A stretch of 64,000 nucleotides of DNA from Salmonella enterica subsp. enterica serovar Typhimurium str. LT2 (GCF_000006945.2 NC_003197.2:4588001-4652000), one strand, 5' to 3'. Shown: positions 9,245 to 20,810, counted from the stretch's first letter. Notes: a model not told the origin generated them from the sequence alone. Numbers and translations: made by a program.

Positions 9245-10384
9245 TCAGGCATCGCGCACCAGCCCTTTTTCAATCACCCTGACCAGACGCTGTTTTTTCG
9301 GTAGCTGCACTTCAATGATGCAGGCGTTGCGCTTTTCAATTTGTTGCGCAATCGCCCATTCGATATGCTCATCGAGAAGTGGATGCTCACCCTTGCGGCT
9401 TTCCAGCGCCGTAATGACGGCATTACTCCACGGCGCATTCCCCAGCGCGACGGCAACATTGCGCAGCCAGCGTAAATGACCAATGCGCCGAATCGCAGAA
9501 CCTTCAGTGACTTTCAGAAACTGCGCTTCGCTCCAGCTAAACAACTCAAGCAAATCTGGATTATGCAGCGCCTTGCGTGGGCTAAAATCTGCTTCGTCGG
9601 TCAACTGAGAGTAACGATTCCACGGACAGATAAGCTGGCAGTCATCGCAGCCGTAAATACGGTTACCTATCAGTGGGCGAAATGCTTCCGGAATAGCGCC
9701 TTCCAGCTCAATGGTGAGATAAGAAATACAGCGCCGCGCGTCCACCGTATACGGTTCGACGATCGCCCCGGTCGGGCAAATGGTCATACAGGCGACGCAT
9801 TTACCGCAACCTTCCTCGACCGGCTGGTCGACCGGCAGCGGTAAATCAATCAGCAATTCCCCCAGGAAAAAGAATGAGCCCGCCTCCCGATTAAGGATAA
9901 GTGAGTGCTTACCCGTCCAGCCAAGTCCGGCTTTTTCCGCTAATGGGCGTTCAAGAATAGGCGCAGAGTCGACAAACGGTCTAAAATTCAGCGAACCGCA
10001 GTACTGCTGGATCTGCTCGCCCAGTTTTTTAAGGCGGCTGCGTAATAGCTTGTGATAATCACGCCCCAGCGCATATCGGCTAACGTAGCCCAGCGTGGGA
10101 TCCTTCAACGTACTGGCAAACGCGGCGTTGGCGGGCAGATAGTTCATGCGCACGCTGATGACACGTAGCGTACCGGGTAAGAGTTCATGAGGCCGGGCGC
10201 GCATCATACCGTGGCGCGCCATCCATGCCATCTCGCCGTGGTATTGTTTGTCCAGCCACGCCTGCAGCGCAGGTTCGGATGCGCGCAGATCGGTATCAGT
10301 AATACCGACCTGCTGAAAGCCCAGCTCCAGCCCCCACTGCTTAATATTTTGCGCTAACTGATTGAGATCGAGGGGCTTTGACAT
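9245..10384 (-). CDS. queG: QueG, epoxyqueuosine reductase
   Basis: Reduces epoxyqueuosine to queuosine in the wobble position of tRNAs for Asp, Asn, His and Tyr, using cobalamin and two [4Fe-4S] clusters. The 379-residue protein shows the ferredoxin-like cysteine sets: Cys193-Cys196-Cys199-Cys203 (CGKCVACMTIC) and Cys246-Cys249-Cys253 (CDDCQLIC), plus Cys219. The VDSAP motif at 138-142 carries the conserved Asp139. The ATG at 10384 gives the family N-terminus MSKPLDLNQ; an ATG at 10399 with AGGG nine bases upstream is a possible alternative. Its start overlaps the divergent nnr start codon. Formerly yjeS. Confidence 0.93.
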   Translation of the reverse strand: MSKPLDLNQLAQNIKQWGLELGFQQVGITDTDLRASEPALQAWLDKQYHGEMAWMARHGMMRARPHELLPGTLRVISVRMNYLPANAAFASTLKDPTLGYVSRYALGRDYHKLLRSRLKKLGEQIQQYCGSLNFRPFVDSAPILERPLAEKAGLGWTGKHSLILNREAGSFFFLGELLIDLPLPVDQPVEEGCGKCVACMTICPTGAIVEPYTVDARRCISYLTIELEGAIPEAFRPLIGNRIYGCDDCQLICPWNRYSQLTDEADFSPRKALHNPDLLELFSWSEAQFLKVTEGSAIRRIGHLRWLRNVAVALGNAPWSNAVITALESRKGEHPLLDEHIEWAIAQQIEKRNACIIEVQLPKKQRLVRVIEKGLVRDA

Positions 10385-11901
10385 GATGGACCATAACATG
10401 AAGAAAAACCCTGTAAGTATACCACACTCCATTTGGCCCGCCGATGACATCAAACGGCTGGAACGCGATGCGGCGGATGCCTTCGGACTCACACTCTATG
10501 AATTGATGCTGCGCGCTGGCGACGCGGCATTTCGGGTAGCCCGTGACAGTTATCCTGACACCCGACACTGGCTGGTGTTGTGTGGTCATGGCAACAACGG
10601 CGGCGATGGTTACGTCGTGGCGCGACTAGCGCAAGCGGCGGGCATTAGCGTAACGTTGCTGGCGCAGGAGAGCGACAAACCGTTGCCTGAAGAAGCGGCG
10701 CAGGCGCGCGATGCCTGGCTGAATGCCGGCGGCATCATCCATGCTGCCGATATTATCTGGCCGGAAGCGACGGATCTGATTATCGACGCGCTGCTTGGCA
10801 CCGGCATAGCCCAGGCACCGCGCGACCCGGTAGCCGGTCTGATTGAACAGGCGAACGCCCATCCTGCGCCGGTTGTCGCCGTCGATATCCCGTCAGGTCT
10901 GCTGGCGCAAACGGGCGCCACGCCTGGCGCGGTGATAAGCGCCGCGCATACGGTCACGTTTATCGCCCTGAAACCAGGCCTGCTGACCGGCAAAGCGCGT
11001 GACGTTACCGGCATATTGCATTATGACGCGTTGGGACTGGAAGGCTGGCTGGCGAGCCAGACGCCGCCGCTCCGGCGTTTTGACGCGACGCAGTTGGGGC
11101 AATGGCTAACGCCGCGTCGACCGACCTCGCATAAGGGCGATCATGGTCGTCTGGCGATTATTGGCGGTGACCAGGGAACAGCGGGCGCAATTCGGATGGC
11201 TGGCGAGGCGGCGCTGCGTACGGGGGCTGGGTTGGTCAGAGTACTGACTCGCGGTGAAAACATCGCGCCGTTGCTGACGGCCCGCCCGGAACTGATGGTA
11301 CATGAACTCACGCCTCAGTCGCTGGAAGAGAGCCTGACCTGGGCTGACGTTGTGGTGATCGGCCCGGGGCTTGGACAGCAGGAATGGGGCAAAAAAGCCT
11401 TACAGAAAGTAGAAAACGTCCGTAAACCTATGCTGTGGGATGCGGATGCGTTGAACCTACTGGCAATCAATCCTGATAAACGTCACAATCGCGTGATTAC
11501 GCCGCATCCGGGAGAGGCGGCCCGCCTGTTAGGATGTTCTGTGGCAGAAATTGAAAGTGATCGCTTACTTTCAGCACAGCGTCTGGTAAAACGGTATGGA
11601 GGCGTGGTCGTGTTAAAAGGCGCAGGAACGATTATCGCCGCTGAACACCACCCTCTGGCTATCATTGACGCTGGTAATGCGGGGATGGCGAGCGGCGGGA
11701 TGGGCGATGTCCTGTCCGGCATCATCGGTGCATTGCTCGGACAGAAGTTTACCCCGTATGATGCGGCATGTGTGGGATGTGTGGCTCACGGCGCGGCGGC
11801 GGACTTACTGGCAGCGCGTTATGGCGCTCGCGGCATGTTGGCGACCGATCTTTTTACTACGCTGCGGCGTATTGTTAACCCTGATGTGATTGACGTAAAC
11901 C

Positions 11902-11930
<29 letters not shown>
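10383..11930 (+). CDS. nnr: Nnr, bifunctional NAD(P)HX epimerase/dehydratase
   Basis: Repairs NADH and NADPH damaged by hydration. The N-terminal half (about 1-220) is the epimerase domain with GHGNNGGDGYVVA at 68-80; the C-terminal half is the ADP-dependent dehydratase of ribokinase-like fold with HKGDHGR near residue 250 and GNAGMASGGMGDVLSG near 431-446. The protein is 515 residues from the ATG at 10383, which has AGGGG seven bases upstream; a second ATG follows directly. The 3' end overlaps tsaE by 29 bases, the first of several overlaps in this superoperon. Formerly yjeF. Confidence 0.93.
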
Positions 11931-13699
<1,769 letters not shown>

Positions 13700-13708
13700 G
13701 GAGATTTC

Positions 13709-15565
13709 ATGCCGATTCAGGTTCTGCCGCCGCAGCTTGCGAACCAAATCGCCGCTGGCGAAGTGGTGGAACGCCCTGCGTCGGTTGTTAAAGAGCTGGT
13801 AGAGAATAGTCTGGATGCAGGCGCCACCCGCGTTGATATCGACATCGAGCGTGGCGGCGCGAAGCTTATTCGTATTCGCGACAATGGCTGCGGCATTAAA
13901 AAAGAGGAGCTGGCGCTGGCGCTGGCCCGTCATGCCACCAGTAAAATCGCCTCGCTTGACGATCTGGAAGCGATTATCAGTCTGGGATTTCGCGGCGAAG
14001 CGCTGGCCAGTATCAGTTCGGTCTCGCGTTTGACGCTAACGTCGCGCACGGCGGAGCAGGCGGAAGCCTGGCAGGCGTATGCGGAAGGGCGCGATATGGA
14101 CGTGACGGTAAAACCCGCCGCGCACCCGGTCGGCACCACCCTGGAAGTTCTGGATCTCTTTTACAATACGCCCGCCCGGCGCAAATTCATGCGTACCGAA
14201 AAAACGGAATTTAATCACATCGATGAGATCATCCGTCGTATTGCATTGGCCCGTTTTGACGTCACGCTTAACCTGTCGCACAACGGCAAATTGGTACGGC
14301 AGTATCGCGCTGTCGCAAAGGACGGGCAAAAAGAGCGCCGGTTAGGCGCCATCTGCGGCACGCCGTTTCTCGAACAGGCACTGGCGATCGAGTGGCAGCA
14401 TGGCGATCTGACCCTGCGCGGCTGGGTCGCCGATCCGAATCACACCACCACGGCGTTAACGGAGATCCAGTACTGTTATGTGAATGGCCGCATGATGCGC
14501 GACCGCTTGATCAACCATGCCATTCGCCAGGCCTGTGAAGATAAACTGGGCGCGGACCAACAGCCTGCGTTTGTGCTGTATCTGGAGATTGACCCGCATC
14601 AGGTGGATGTCAATGTTCATCCCGCCAAGCACGAAGTGCGTTTTCATCAATCCCGGCTGGTGCACGACTTCATCTATCAAGGGGTGCTGAGCGTTCTGCA
14701 ACAGCAGACGGAAACGGCGCTGCCGCTGGAGGAGATTGCGCCAGCGCCGCGGCATGTCCAGGAAAACCGTATCGCCGCCGGGCGCAACCATTTTGCTGTA
14801 CCCGCCGAGCCAACTGCGGCGCGCGAGCCCGCGACACCGCGTTATTCCGGCGGCGCATCGGGCGGTAACGGCGGGCGTCAGTCCGCAGGTGGTTGGCCGC
14901 ACGCGCAGCCAGGTTATCAGAAGCAGCAGGGCGAGGTTTATCGCACGCTTTTACAGACGCCGACGGCGAGCCCCGCGCCGGAGTCGGTTACGCCTGCGCT
15001 TGACGGACATAGCCAGAGTTTCGGTCGCGTACTGACAATAGTCGGCGGTGACTGCGCGTTGCTGGAACACGCGGGGACTATCCAGCTCTTGTCGCTACCG
15101 GTTGCGGAGCGTTGGCTGCGTCAGGCGCAGCTTACACCGGGTCAAAGTCCGGTTTGCGCGCAGCCGTTGCTGATTCCGCTGCGTTTAAAAGTGAGCGCCG
15201 ATGAAAAAGCCGCGCTGCAAAAAGCCCAATCTTTGTTGGGAGAATTGGGTATTGAATTTCAGTCAGATGCGCAGCATGTGACCATTCGGGCGGTGCCTTT
15301 ACCCTTACGACAACAAAATTTACAAATCTTGATTCCTGAACTGATAGGCTACCTGGCGCAACAGACCACATTTGCAACGGTCAATATTGCACAATGGATA
15401 GCGCGTAATGTGCAGAGCGAACATCCGCAGTGGTCGATGGCGCAGGCCATATCGCTGCTGGCGGATGTTGAGCGGCTATGTCCGCAGCTGGTAAAAGCGC
15501 CGCCGGGTGGCCTGTTACAACCTGTTGATTTACATTCGGCGATGAACGCCCTGAAGCATGAATGA
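13709..15565 (+). CDS. mutL: MutL, DNA mismatch repair protein
   Basis: Links MutS mismatch recognition to MutH nicking and UvrD unwinding. The N-terminal GHKL ATPase shows Glu29 and Asn33 (ELVENSLDAGAT), Asp58 (DNGCG) and GFRGEAL; a transducer domain follows to about residue 335, then a Pro/Gly/Ala-rich linker of about 100 residues and the dimerisation domain. No DQHA(X)2E endonuclease motif is present, as expected for organisms with MutH. The length, 618 residues, is that of Salmonella MutL. The last eight bases overlap miaA. Confidence 0.96.
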   Translation: MPIQVLPPQLANQIAAGEVVERPASVVKELVENSLDAGATRVDIDIERGGAKLIRIRDNGCGIKKEELALALARHATSKIASLDDLEAIISLGFRGEALASISSVSRLTLTSRTAEQAEAWQAYAEGRDMDVTVKPAAHPVGTTLEVLDLFYNTPARRKFMRTEKTEFNHIDEIIRRIALARFDVTLNLSHNGKLVRQYRAVAKDGQKERRLGAICGTPFLEQALAIEWQHGDLTLRGWVADPNHTTTALTEIQYCYVNGRMMRDRLINHAIRQACEDKLGADQQPAFVLYLEIDPHQVDVNVHPAKHEVRFHQSRLVHDFIYQGVLSVLQQQTETALPLEEIAPAPRHVQENRIAAGRNHFAVPAEPTAAREPATPRYSGGASGGNGGRQSAGGWPHAQPGYQKQQGEVYRTLLQTPTASPAPESVTPALDGHSQSFGRVLTIVGGDCALLEHAGTIQLLSLPVAERWLRQAQLTPGQSPVCAQPLLIPLRLKVSADEKAALQKAQSLLGELGIEFQSDAQHVTIRAVPLPLRQQNLQILIPELIGYLAQQTTFATVNIAQWIARNVQSEHPQWSMAQAISLLADVERLCPQLVKAPPGGLLQPVDLHSAMNALKHE

Positions 15566-16508
15566 TGTAAGCAAGGCGAGCCTGCCTAAGGCGATATTTT
15601 TGATGGGGCCGACGGCCTCCGGCAAAACGGCGCTGGCGATAGAACTGCGTAAAGTTTTGCCAGTAGAGTTGATAAGCGTTGATTCCGCCCTCATTTATCG
15701 GGGAATGGATATTGGCACGGCTAAGCCGAATGCCGATGAGCTGAAAGCGGCGCCGCATCGACTGTTGGATATACGCGACCCGTCGCAGGCGTATTCGGCG
15801 GCGGATTTTCGCCGCGACGCGTTAGCGCAAATGGCGGAGATCACCGCTGCGGGGCGTATCCCGCTGTTAGTGGGCGGTACCATGCTGTATTTTAAGGCAT
15901 TGCTGGAAGGGTTATCGCCGCTGCCTTCAGCAGATCCGGAAGTCAGATCCCGGATAGAGCAGCAAGCAGCGGAGCTTGGATGGGAGGCGTTGCATCAGCA
16001 ACTTCAGGAGATAGATCCGGTTGCCGCCGCGCGAATTCATCCAAATGATCCGCAAAGACTTTCCCGGGCACTGGAAGTTTTTTTCATTTCGGGTAAAACT
16101 TTAACGGAGCTAACGCAAACGTCAGGAGACGCGCTACCGTACCAGGTGCATCAGTTCGCTATCGCCCCGGCGAGCCGTGAACTGCTCCATCAGCGCATTG
16201 AACTGCGTTTTCATCAGATGTTGGCTTCAGGTTTTGAAGCAGAAGTCCGGGCGCTTTTTGCCCGAGGAGATTTGCATACGGACTTGCCTTCCATCCGTTG
16301 TGTGGGATACCGCCAGATGTGGTCATACATTGAGGGCGAAATCTCATATGATGAAATGGTTTATAGAGGTGTTTGCGCCACGAGACAGTTGGCGAAGCGC
16401 CAGATGACCTGGTTGCGCGGTTGGGAAGGGGTGCGCTGGCTTGACAGTGAGAATCCCGATCGGGCGCGAAAAGAAGTATTACAGGTTGTTGGTGCTATCG
16501 CAGACTGA
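15558..16508 (+). CDS. miaA: MiaA, tRNA dimethylallyltransferase
   Basis: Adds an isopentenyl group to N6 of A37 in tRNAs that read UNN codons; MiaB and, in Salmonella, MiaE then modify it further. The P-loop GPTASGKT is at residues 17-24, and DSALIYRGMDIGTAKP is the family signature just after it. The protein is 316 residues. It starts within mutL and its own 3' end carries hfq promoter sequences. Confidence 0.95.
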   Translation: MNDVSKASLPKAIFLMGPTASGKTALAIELRKVLPVELISVDSALIYRGMDIGTAKPNADELKAAPHRLLDIRDPSQAYSAADFRRDALAQMAEITAAGRIPLLVGGTMLYFKALLEGLSPLPSADPEVRSRIEQQAAELGWEALHQQLQEIDPVAAARIHPNDPQRLSRALEVFFISGKTLTELTQTSGDALPYQVHQFAIAPASRELLHQRIELRFHQMLASGFEAEVRALFARGDLHTDLPSIRCVGYRQMWSYIEGEISYDEMVYRGVCATRQLAKRQMTWLRGWEGVRWLDSENPDRARKEVLQVVGAIAD

Positions 16509-16519
16509 ATGTGTACAAT
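16489..16519 (+). promoter_or_regulatory. Candidate hfq promoter at the end of miaA
   Basis: A -10-like TACAAT (16514-16519) lies just after the miaA stop, with TTGGTG (16489-16494) at 19 bases spacing. hfq in E. coli is known to have promoters in this position, but the boxes here are not strong and the assignment is tentative. Confidence 0.4.
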
Positions 16520-16590
16520 TGAGACGTATCGTGCGCAATTTTTCAGAATCGAAAGGTTCAAAGTACAAATAAGCATATAAGGAAAAGAGA

Positions 16591-16899
16591 ATGGCTAAGG
16601 GGCAATCTTTACAAGATCCGTTCCTGAACGCATTGCGTCGGGAACGTGTTCCAGTTTCTATTTATTTGGTGAATGGTATTAAGCTGCAAGGTCAAATCGA
16701 GTCCTTTGATCAGTTCGTGATCCTGTTGAAGAACACGGTCAGCCAGATGGTTTATAAGCACGCGATTTCTACTGTTGTCCCGTCTCGCCCGGTTTCCCAT
16801 CACAGCAACAATGCCGGTGGCGGCGCCAGCAATAACTACCATCACGGTAGCAACGCGCAGGGGTCTACTGCGCAACAGGACAGCGAAGAGACTGAATAA
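16591..16899 (+). CDS. hfq: Hfq, RNA chaperone
   Basis: Hexameric Sm-like protein that pairs small regulatory RNAs with their mRNA targets. The 102-residue chain has Sm1 (residues about 8-50, including [16 protein letters not shown]) and Sm2 with the YKHAIS motif that forms the U-binding proximal pore. The C-terminal tail after about residue 66 is disordered and rich in His, Asn, Gly and Ser. A strong AAGGAAAAGAG site precedes the ATG. The 82-base gap after miaA separates it from the overlapping genes upstream. Confidence 0.98.
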
Positions 16900-16923
16900 G
16901 TTCACGCGCTGTTTATCCATGTC

Positions 16924-16946
16924 GGGGGCGTCGGATAATCGCCCCC
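16924..16946 (+). terminator. GC-rich stem-loop between hfq and hflX
   Basis: GGGGGCG (16924-16930) pairs with CGCCCCC (16940-16946) around a nine-base loop. There is no U tract after it, so it is more likely a partial terminator or an mRNA-end barrier that lets some transcripts continue into hflX. Confidence 0.5.
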
Positions 16947-16970
16947 GCTGGTTATTAAGAGGGTTTACGC

Positions 16971-18251
16971 TTGTTTGACCGTTATGATGCCGGTGAGCAG
17001 GCGGTACTGGTACACATCTATTTTTCGCAAGACAAAGATATGGAAGACCTCCAGGAGTTTGAATCTCTGGTCTCTTCCGCCGGTGTCGAAGCAATGCAGG
17101 TGATTACCGGTAGCCGTAAAGCACCGCACCCGAAGTACTTTGTAGGTGAAGGTAAGGCAGTTGAAATTGCGGAAGCCGTGAAAGCGACTGGCGCAGCGGT
17201 CGTATTGTTTGATCATGCATTGAGTCCAGCCCAGGAGCGAAACCTGGAGCGTTTGTGCGAGTGCCGGGTTATCGATCGCACCGGTCTTATCTTAGATATT
17301 TTTGCCCAACGTGCTCGTACCCATGAAGGTAAGTTGCAGGTTGAGCTGGCGCAGCTACGCCATCTGGCTACGCGTCTGGTGCGTGGCTGGACCCACCTTG
17401 AACGTCAGAAAGGCGGGATTGGTTTGCGCGGTCCGGGTGAAACCCAGCTCGAAACCGACCGTCGTTTACTGCGTAATCGCATTGTGCAGATTCAGTCGCG
17501 CCTGGAGAAAGTTGAGAAGCAACGTGAGCAGGGGCGGCAGTCGCGCATCAAGGCCGACGTTCCGACGGTATCGCTGGTGGGCTATACCAACGCCGGAAAA
17601 TCCACCCTTTTTAATCAGATCACTGAAGCGCGGGTCTATGCGGCAGATCAGCTATTTGCGACGCTGGACCCCACATTACGTCGTATTGATGTAGCGGATG
17701 TCGGTGAAACCGTTCTGGCGGATACGGTAGGCTTTATCCGCCATTTACCGCACGATCTGGTGGCTGCCTTTAAAGCTACCCTGCAGGAGACGCGTCAGGC
17801 GACGCTGCTGCTGCATGTGGTCGATGCGGCGGATGTTCGTGTGCAGGAAAACATCGAGGCGGTAAACACCGTTCTTGAAGAGATTGACGCTCACGAAATC
17901 CCCACCTTAATGGTGATGAACAAAATCGATATGCTGGACGACTTTGAACCGCGTATCGACAGAGATGAAGAGAATAAACCCATCCGCGTTTGGCTTTCAG
18001 CGCAAAGCGGCGTGGGAATACCACAGCTTTTTCAGGCTTTGACGGAGCGTCTTTCCGGCGAGGTGGCGCAGCATACGCTGCGTTTGCCGCCGCAGGAAGG
18101 GCGTCTGAGAAGCCGGTTTTATCAGCTTCAGGCAATAGAAAAAGAGTGGATGGAGGAAGACGGTAGCGTCAGTCTGCAGGTACGAATGCCGATTGTCGAC
18201 TGGCGTCGCCTCTGTAAACAAGAACCGGCGTTGATCGAATACGTGATCTAG
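16971..18251 (+). CDS. hflX: HflX, ribosome-splitting GTPase
   Basis: A 426-residue translational GTPase that splits stalled 70S ribosomes after heat and other stress. An N-terminal HflX domain (about 20-130) is followed by a coiled-coil linker (160-195) and the G domain with G1 GYTNAGKST at 204-212, G3 DTVGF and G4 NKID. The start is TTG at 16971, preceded seven bases upstream by AAGAGGG, and reproduces the E. coli length. The gene is separated from hflK by 214 bases that hold an ERIC-like element. Confidence 0.95.
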   Translation: MFDRYDAGEQAVLVHIYFSQDKDMEDLQEFESLVSSAGVEAMQVITGSRKAPHPKYFVGEGKAVEIAEAVKATGAAVVLFDHALSPAQERNLERLCECRVIDRTGLILDIFAQRARTHEGKLQVELAQLRHLATRLVRGWTHLERQKGGIGLRGPGETQLETDRRLLRNRIVQIQSRLEKVEKQREQGRQSRIKADVPTVSLVGYTNAGKSTLFNQITEARVYAADQLFATLDPTLRRIDVADVGETVLADTVGFIRHLPHDLVAAFKATLQETRQATLLLHVVDAADVRVQENIEAVNTVLEEIDAHEIPTLMVMNKIDMLDDFEPRIDRDEENKPIRVWLSAQSGVGIPQLFQALTERLSGEVAQHTLRLPPQEGRLRSRFYQLQAIEKEWMEEDGSVSLQVRMPIVDWRRLCKQEPALIEYVI

Positions 18252-18258
18252 ACGCGAA

Positions 18259-18368
18259 GTCATTCAGGTCGTATTGAGGCGGTAGCTGAGAGAATCTCAG
18301 GAGCTCACAACGAAGTGACCTGGGGTAAAAAAGCCGCCACTCAAGACGCAGCCTGAAAGATGATGTCT
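18259..18368 (+). repeat. Degenerate ERIC-like element between hflX and hflK
   Basis: The stretch follows the ERIC pattern in order: GAGGCGGTAGCTGAG, then CTCAGGAGCTCAC, then GAAGTGACCTGGGGT, then GACGCAGCCTGAAAGATGA. The central halves can pair into a long hairpin. It is clearly diverged from the two tRNA-linked copies and is probably an old insertion. Boundaries are approximate. It lies within the hflX-hflK transcript. Confidence 0.65.
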
Positions 18369-18465
18369 GTAACGGCGGTTCGTCTGAAGCATGGAGTAAT
18401 TTCGCCTTATCCTCTGAGGTCGAAAGACAACGGGGATCACCGCATAACAAATATGGAGCACAAAC

Positions 18466-19725
18466 ATGGCGTGGAATCAGCCCGGTAATAACGGACAGGA
18501 CCGCGACCCGTGGGGAAGCAGCAAACCTGGCAGCAACTCTGGGGGAAATGGAAACAAAGGTGGCCGCGATCAGGGACCTCCCGATCTGGATGATATCTTC
18601 CGTAAGCTGAGTAAAAAACTCGGTGGTTTTGGGGGCGGTAAAGGCACCGGTTCCGGCGGCGGTAGCTCATCGCAAGGCCCACGTCCGCAACTGGGAGGCC
18701 GTATTGTCGCCATCGCCGCGGCGGCAGTAGTCATTATCTGGGCGGCCAGCGGTTTTTATACCATTAAAGAAGCCGAGCGCGGCGTTGTGACGCGTTTTGG
18801 TAAATTCAGCCATCTGGTAGAGCCAGGTCTGAACTGGAAGCCGACATTTATTGACGACGTCACGCCGGTGAACGTCGAAGCGGTGCGCGAACTGGCGGCG
18901 TCAGGCGTGATGCTGACGTCTGATGAAAACGTCGTGCGCGTTGAAATGAACGTGCAATACCGCGTCACCGATCCGCAGAAATATCTGTTTAGCGTGACCA
19001 GCCCGGACGATAGCCTGCGTCAGGCCACCGACAGCGCGCTGCGTGGCGTCATTGGTAAATACACGATGGATCGCATCCTGACCGAAGGTCGTACCGTTAT
19101 TCGTAGCGATACCCAACGCGAGCTGGAAGAGACTATCAAACCGTACAACATGGGGATTACCCTGCTGGACGTGAACTTCCAGGCTGCGCGCCCGCCGGAA
19201 GAGGTGAAAGCCGCCTTTGACGACGCGATTGCCGCACGTGAAAACGAGCAGCAGTACATTCGTGAAGCGGAAGCGTATACCAACGAAGTTCAGCCGCGCG
19301 CCAACGGTCAGGCGCAGCGTATTCTGGAAGAGGCACGCGCCTATAAAACCCAGACTATCCTGGAAGCGCAGGGTGAAGTCGCCCGGTTTGCGAAGATTTT
19401 GCCGGAATATAAAGCCGCGCCGCAGATTACACGCGAGCGTCTGTATATTGAAACGATGGAAAAAGTGCTGAGCCATACCCGTAAAGTACTGGTTAACGAC
19501 AAGAGCGGTAATTTAATGGTGCTGCCGTTAGATCAGATGCTGAAAGGCGGGAATGCGCCGGCGGCAAAGAGCGACAATAGCGCCAGCAACCTGCTGCGCC
19601 TGCCGCCGTCCACAAAGTCTAACGCCAGCGGAGCAAGCAACACGTCGTCCTCAAATCAGGGCGATATTATGGACCAACGCCGCGCGAATGCGCAGCGTAA
19701 CGACTACCAGCGTCAGGGGGAATAA
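18466..19725 (+). CDS. hflK: HflK, SPFH-family modulator of FtsH protease
   Basis: Forms with HflC a large periplasmic-facing cage around the FtsH protease in the inner membrane and limits its action on membrane proteins. The 419-residue protein has a Gly/Asn/Ser-rich cytoplasmic N-terminus, one membrane helix at about 79-100, an SPFH/band 7 domain from about 100 to 270 and an Ala/Glu-rich coiled coil to about 330, then a Ser/Asn-rich tail. hflC starts two bases after its stop, consistent with equal production of the two partners. Confidence 0.96.
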   Translation: MAWNQPGNNGQDRDPWGSSKPGSNSGGNGNKGGRDQGPPDLDDIFRKLSKKLGGFGGGKGTGSGGGSSSQGPRPQLGGRIVAIAAAAVVIIWAASGFYTIKEAERGVVTRFGKFSHLVEPGLNWKPTFIDDVTPVNVEAVRELAASGVMLTSDENVVRVEMNVQYRVTDPQKYLFSVTSPDDSLRQATDSALRGVIGKYTMDRILTEGRTVIRSDTQRELEETIKPYNMGITLLDVNFQAARPPEEVKAAFDDAIAARENEQQYIREAEAYTNEVQPRANGQAQRILEEARAYKTQTILEAQGEVARFAKILPEYKAAPQITRERLYIETMEKVLSHTRKVLVNDKSGNLMVLPLDQMLKGGNAPAAKSDNSASNLLRLPPSTKSNASGASNTSSSNQGDIMDQRRANAQRNDYQRQGE

Positions 19726-19727
19726 CG

Positions 19728-20732
19728 ATGCGTAAGTCAGTTATTGCGATTATCATCATCGTGCTGGTAGTGCTCTACATGTCCGTCTTTGTGGTCAAAG
19801 AGGGCGAGCGCGGCATTACGCTGCGTTTTGGTAAAGTTCTGCGTGACGATGAGAACAAACCGCTGGTTTACGCGCCGGGTCTGCACTTTAAGATCCCGTT
19901 TATTGAATCAGTGAAAATGCTTGATGCGCGTATCCAGACGATGGATAACCAGGCCGATCGCTTTGTGACTAAAGAGAAGAAAGACCTGATTGTCGACTCC
20001 TACATCAAATGGCGTATCAGCGACTTTAGCCGTTACTATCTGGCGACCGGCGGCGGCGATATTTCGCAAGCCGAAGTGCTGTTAAAACGTAAGTTCTCGG
20101 ACCGTTTGCGTTCTGAGATTGGTCGCCTGGACGTAAAAGACATCGTGACCGATTCTCGTGGTCGTCTGACTCTGGAGGTGCGCGACGCGCTGAACTCCGG
20201 TTCAGCCGGTACCGATGATGAAGTAGCGACCCCGGCGGCGGATGACGCGATTGCCGAAGCGGCGGAACGCGTCACGGCGGAAACCAAAGGTAAAGTACCG
20301 GTCATCAACCCGAACAGTATGGCGGCGTTGGGTATCGAAGTGGTCGATGTGCGTATTAAGCAGATCAACCTGCCGACCGAGGTTTCTGAGGCGATTTACA
20401 ACCGTATGCGCGCCGAGCGTGAAGCGGTCGCGCGTCGTCATCGCTCACAAGGTCAGGAAGAAGCGGAAAAACTGCGTGCGGCTGCTGACTATGAGGTGAC
20501 GAAAACTCTGGCGGAAGCCGAGCGTCAGGGGCGTATCATGCGTGGTGAAGGTGATGCTGAAGCCGCGAAGCTGTTTGCCGACGCGTTCAGCCAGGACCCT
20601 GATTTCTACGCGTTCATTCGTAGTCTGCGCGCTTACGAGAAGAGCTTCGAAGGTAATCAGGACGTGATGGTACTGAGCCCGGACAGCGATTTCTTCCGCT
20701 ACATGAAGACACCGAGTTCGACGACACGCTAA
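19728..20732 (+). CDS. hflC: HflC, SPFH-family partner of HflK
   Basis: A 334-residue inner membrane protein with one N-terminal membrane anchor (about residues 4-22) followed by an SPFH domain beginning FVVKEGERGITLRFG and a long helical region rich in Ala, Glu and Arg (about 230-290). It assembles with HflK around FtsH. It is the last gene before a hairpin terminator at 20759-20792. Confidence 0.96.
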   Translation: MRKSVIAIIIIVLVVLYMSVFVVKEGERGITLRFGKVLRDDENKPLVYAPGLHFKIPFIESVKMLDARIQTMDNQADRFVTKEKKDLIVDSYIKWRISDFSRYYLATGGGDISQAEVLLKRKFSDRLRSEIGRLDVKDIVTDSRGRLTLEVRDALNSGSAGTDDEVATPAADDAIAEAAERVTAETKGKVPVINPNSMAALGIEVVDVRIKQINLPTEVSEAIYNRMRAEREAVARRHRSQGQEEAEKLRAAADYEVTKTLAEAERQGRIMRGEGDAEAAKLFADAFSQDPDFYAFIRSLRAYEKSFEGNQDVMVLSPDSDFFRYMKTPSSTTR

Positions 20733-20742
20733 AATAGCGTCA

Positions 20743-20798
20743 GCGGTTTTAGACCAGCAAAACCACCGCATCCAAAGGATGCCGGTGGTTTTCTTTTA
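20743..20798 (+). terminator. Terminator hairpin with possible competing stem before yjeT
   Basis: AAAACCACCGCATCC (20759-20773) pairs with GGATGCCGGTGGTTTT (20777-20792), with one bulged G, and is followed by CTTTTAT: a good intrinsic terminator. Just upstream, GCGGTTTT (20743-20750) can instead pair with AAAACC at 20759-20764, which would prevent the terminator. The yjeT ATG is only 18 bases after the hairpin. Confidence 0.7.
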
Positions 20799-20810
20799 TA
20801 AGGGCGATAA

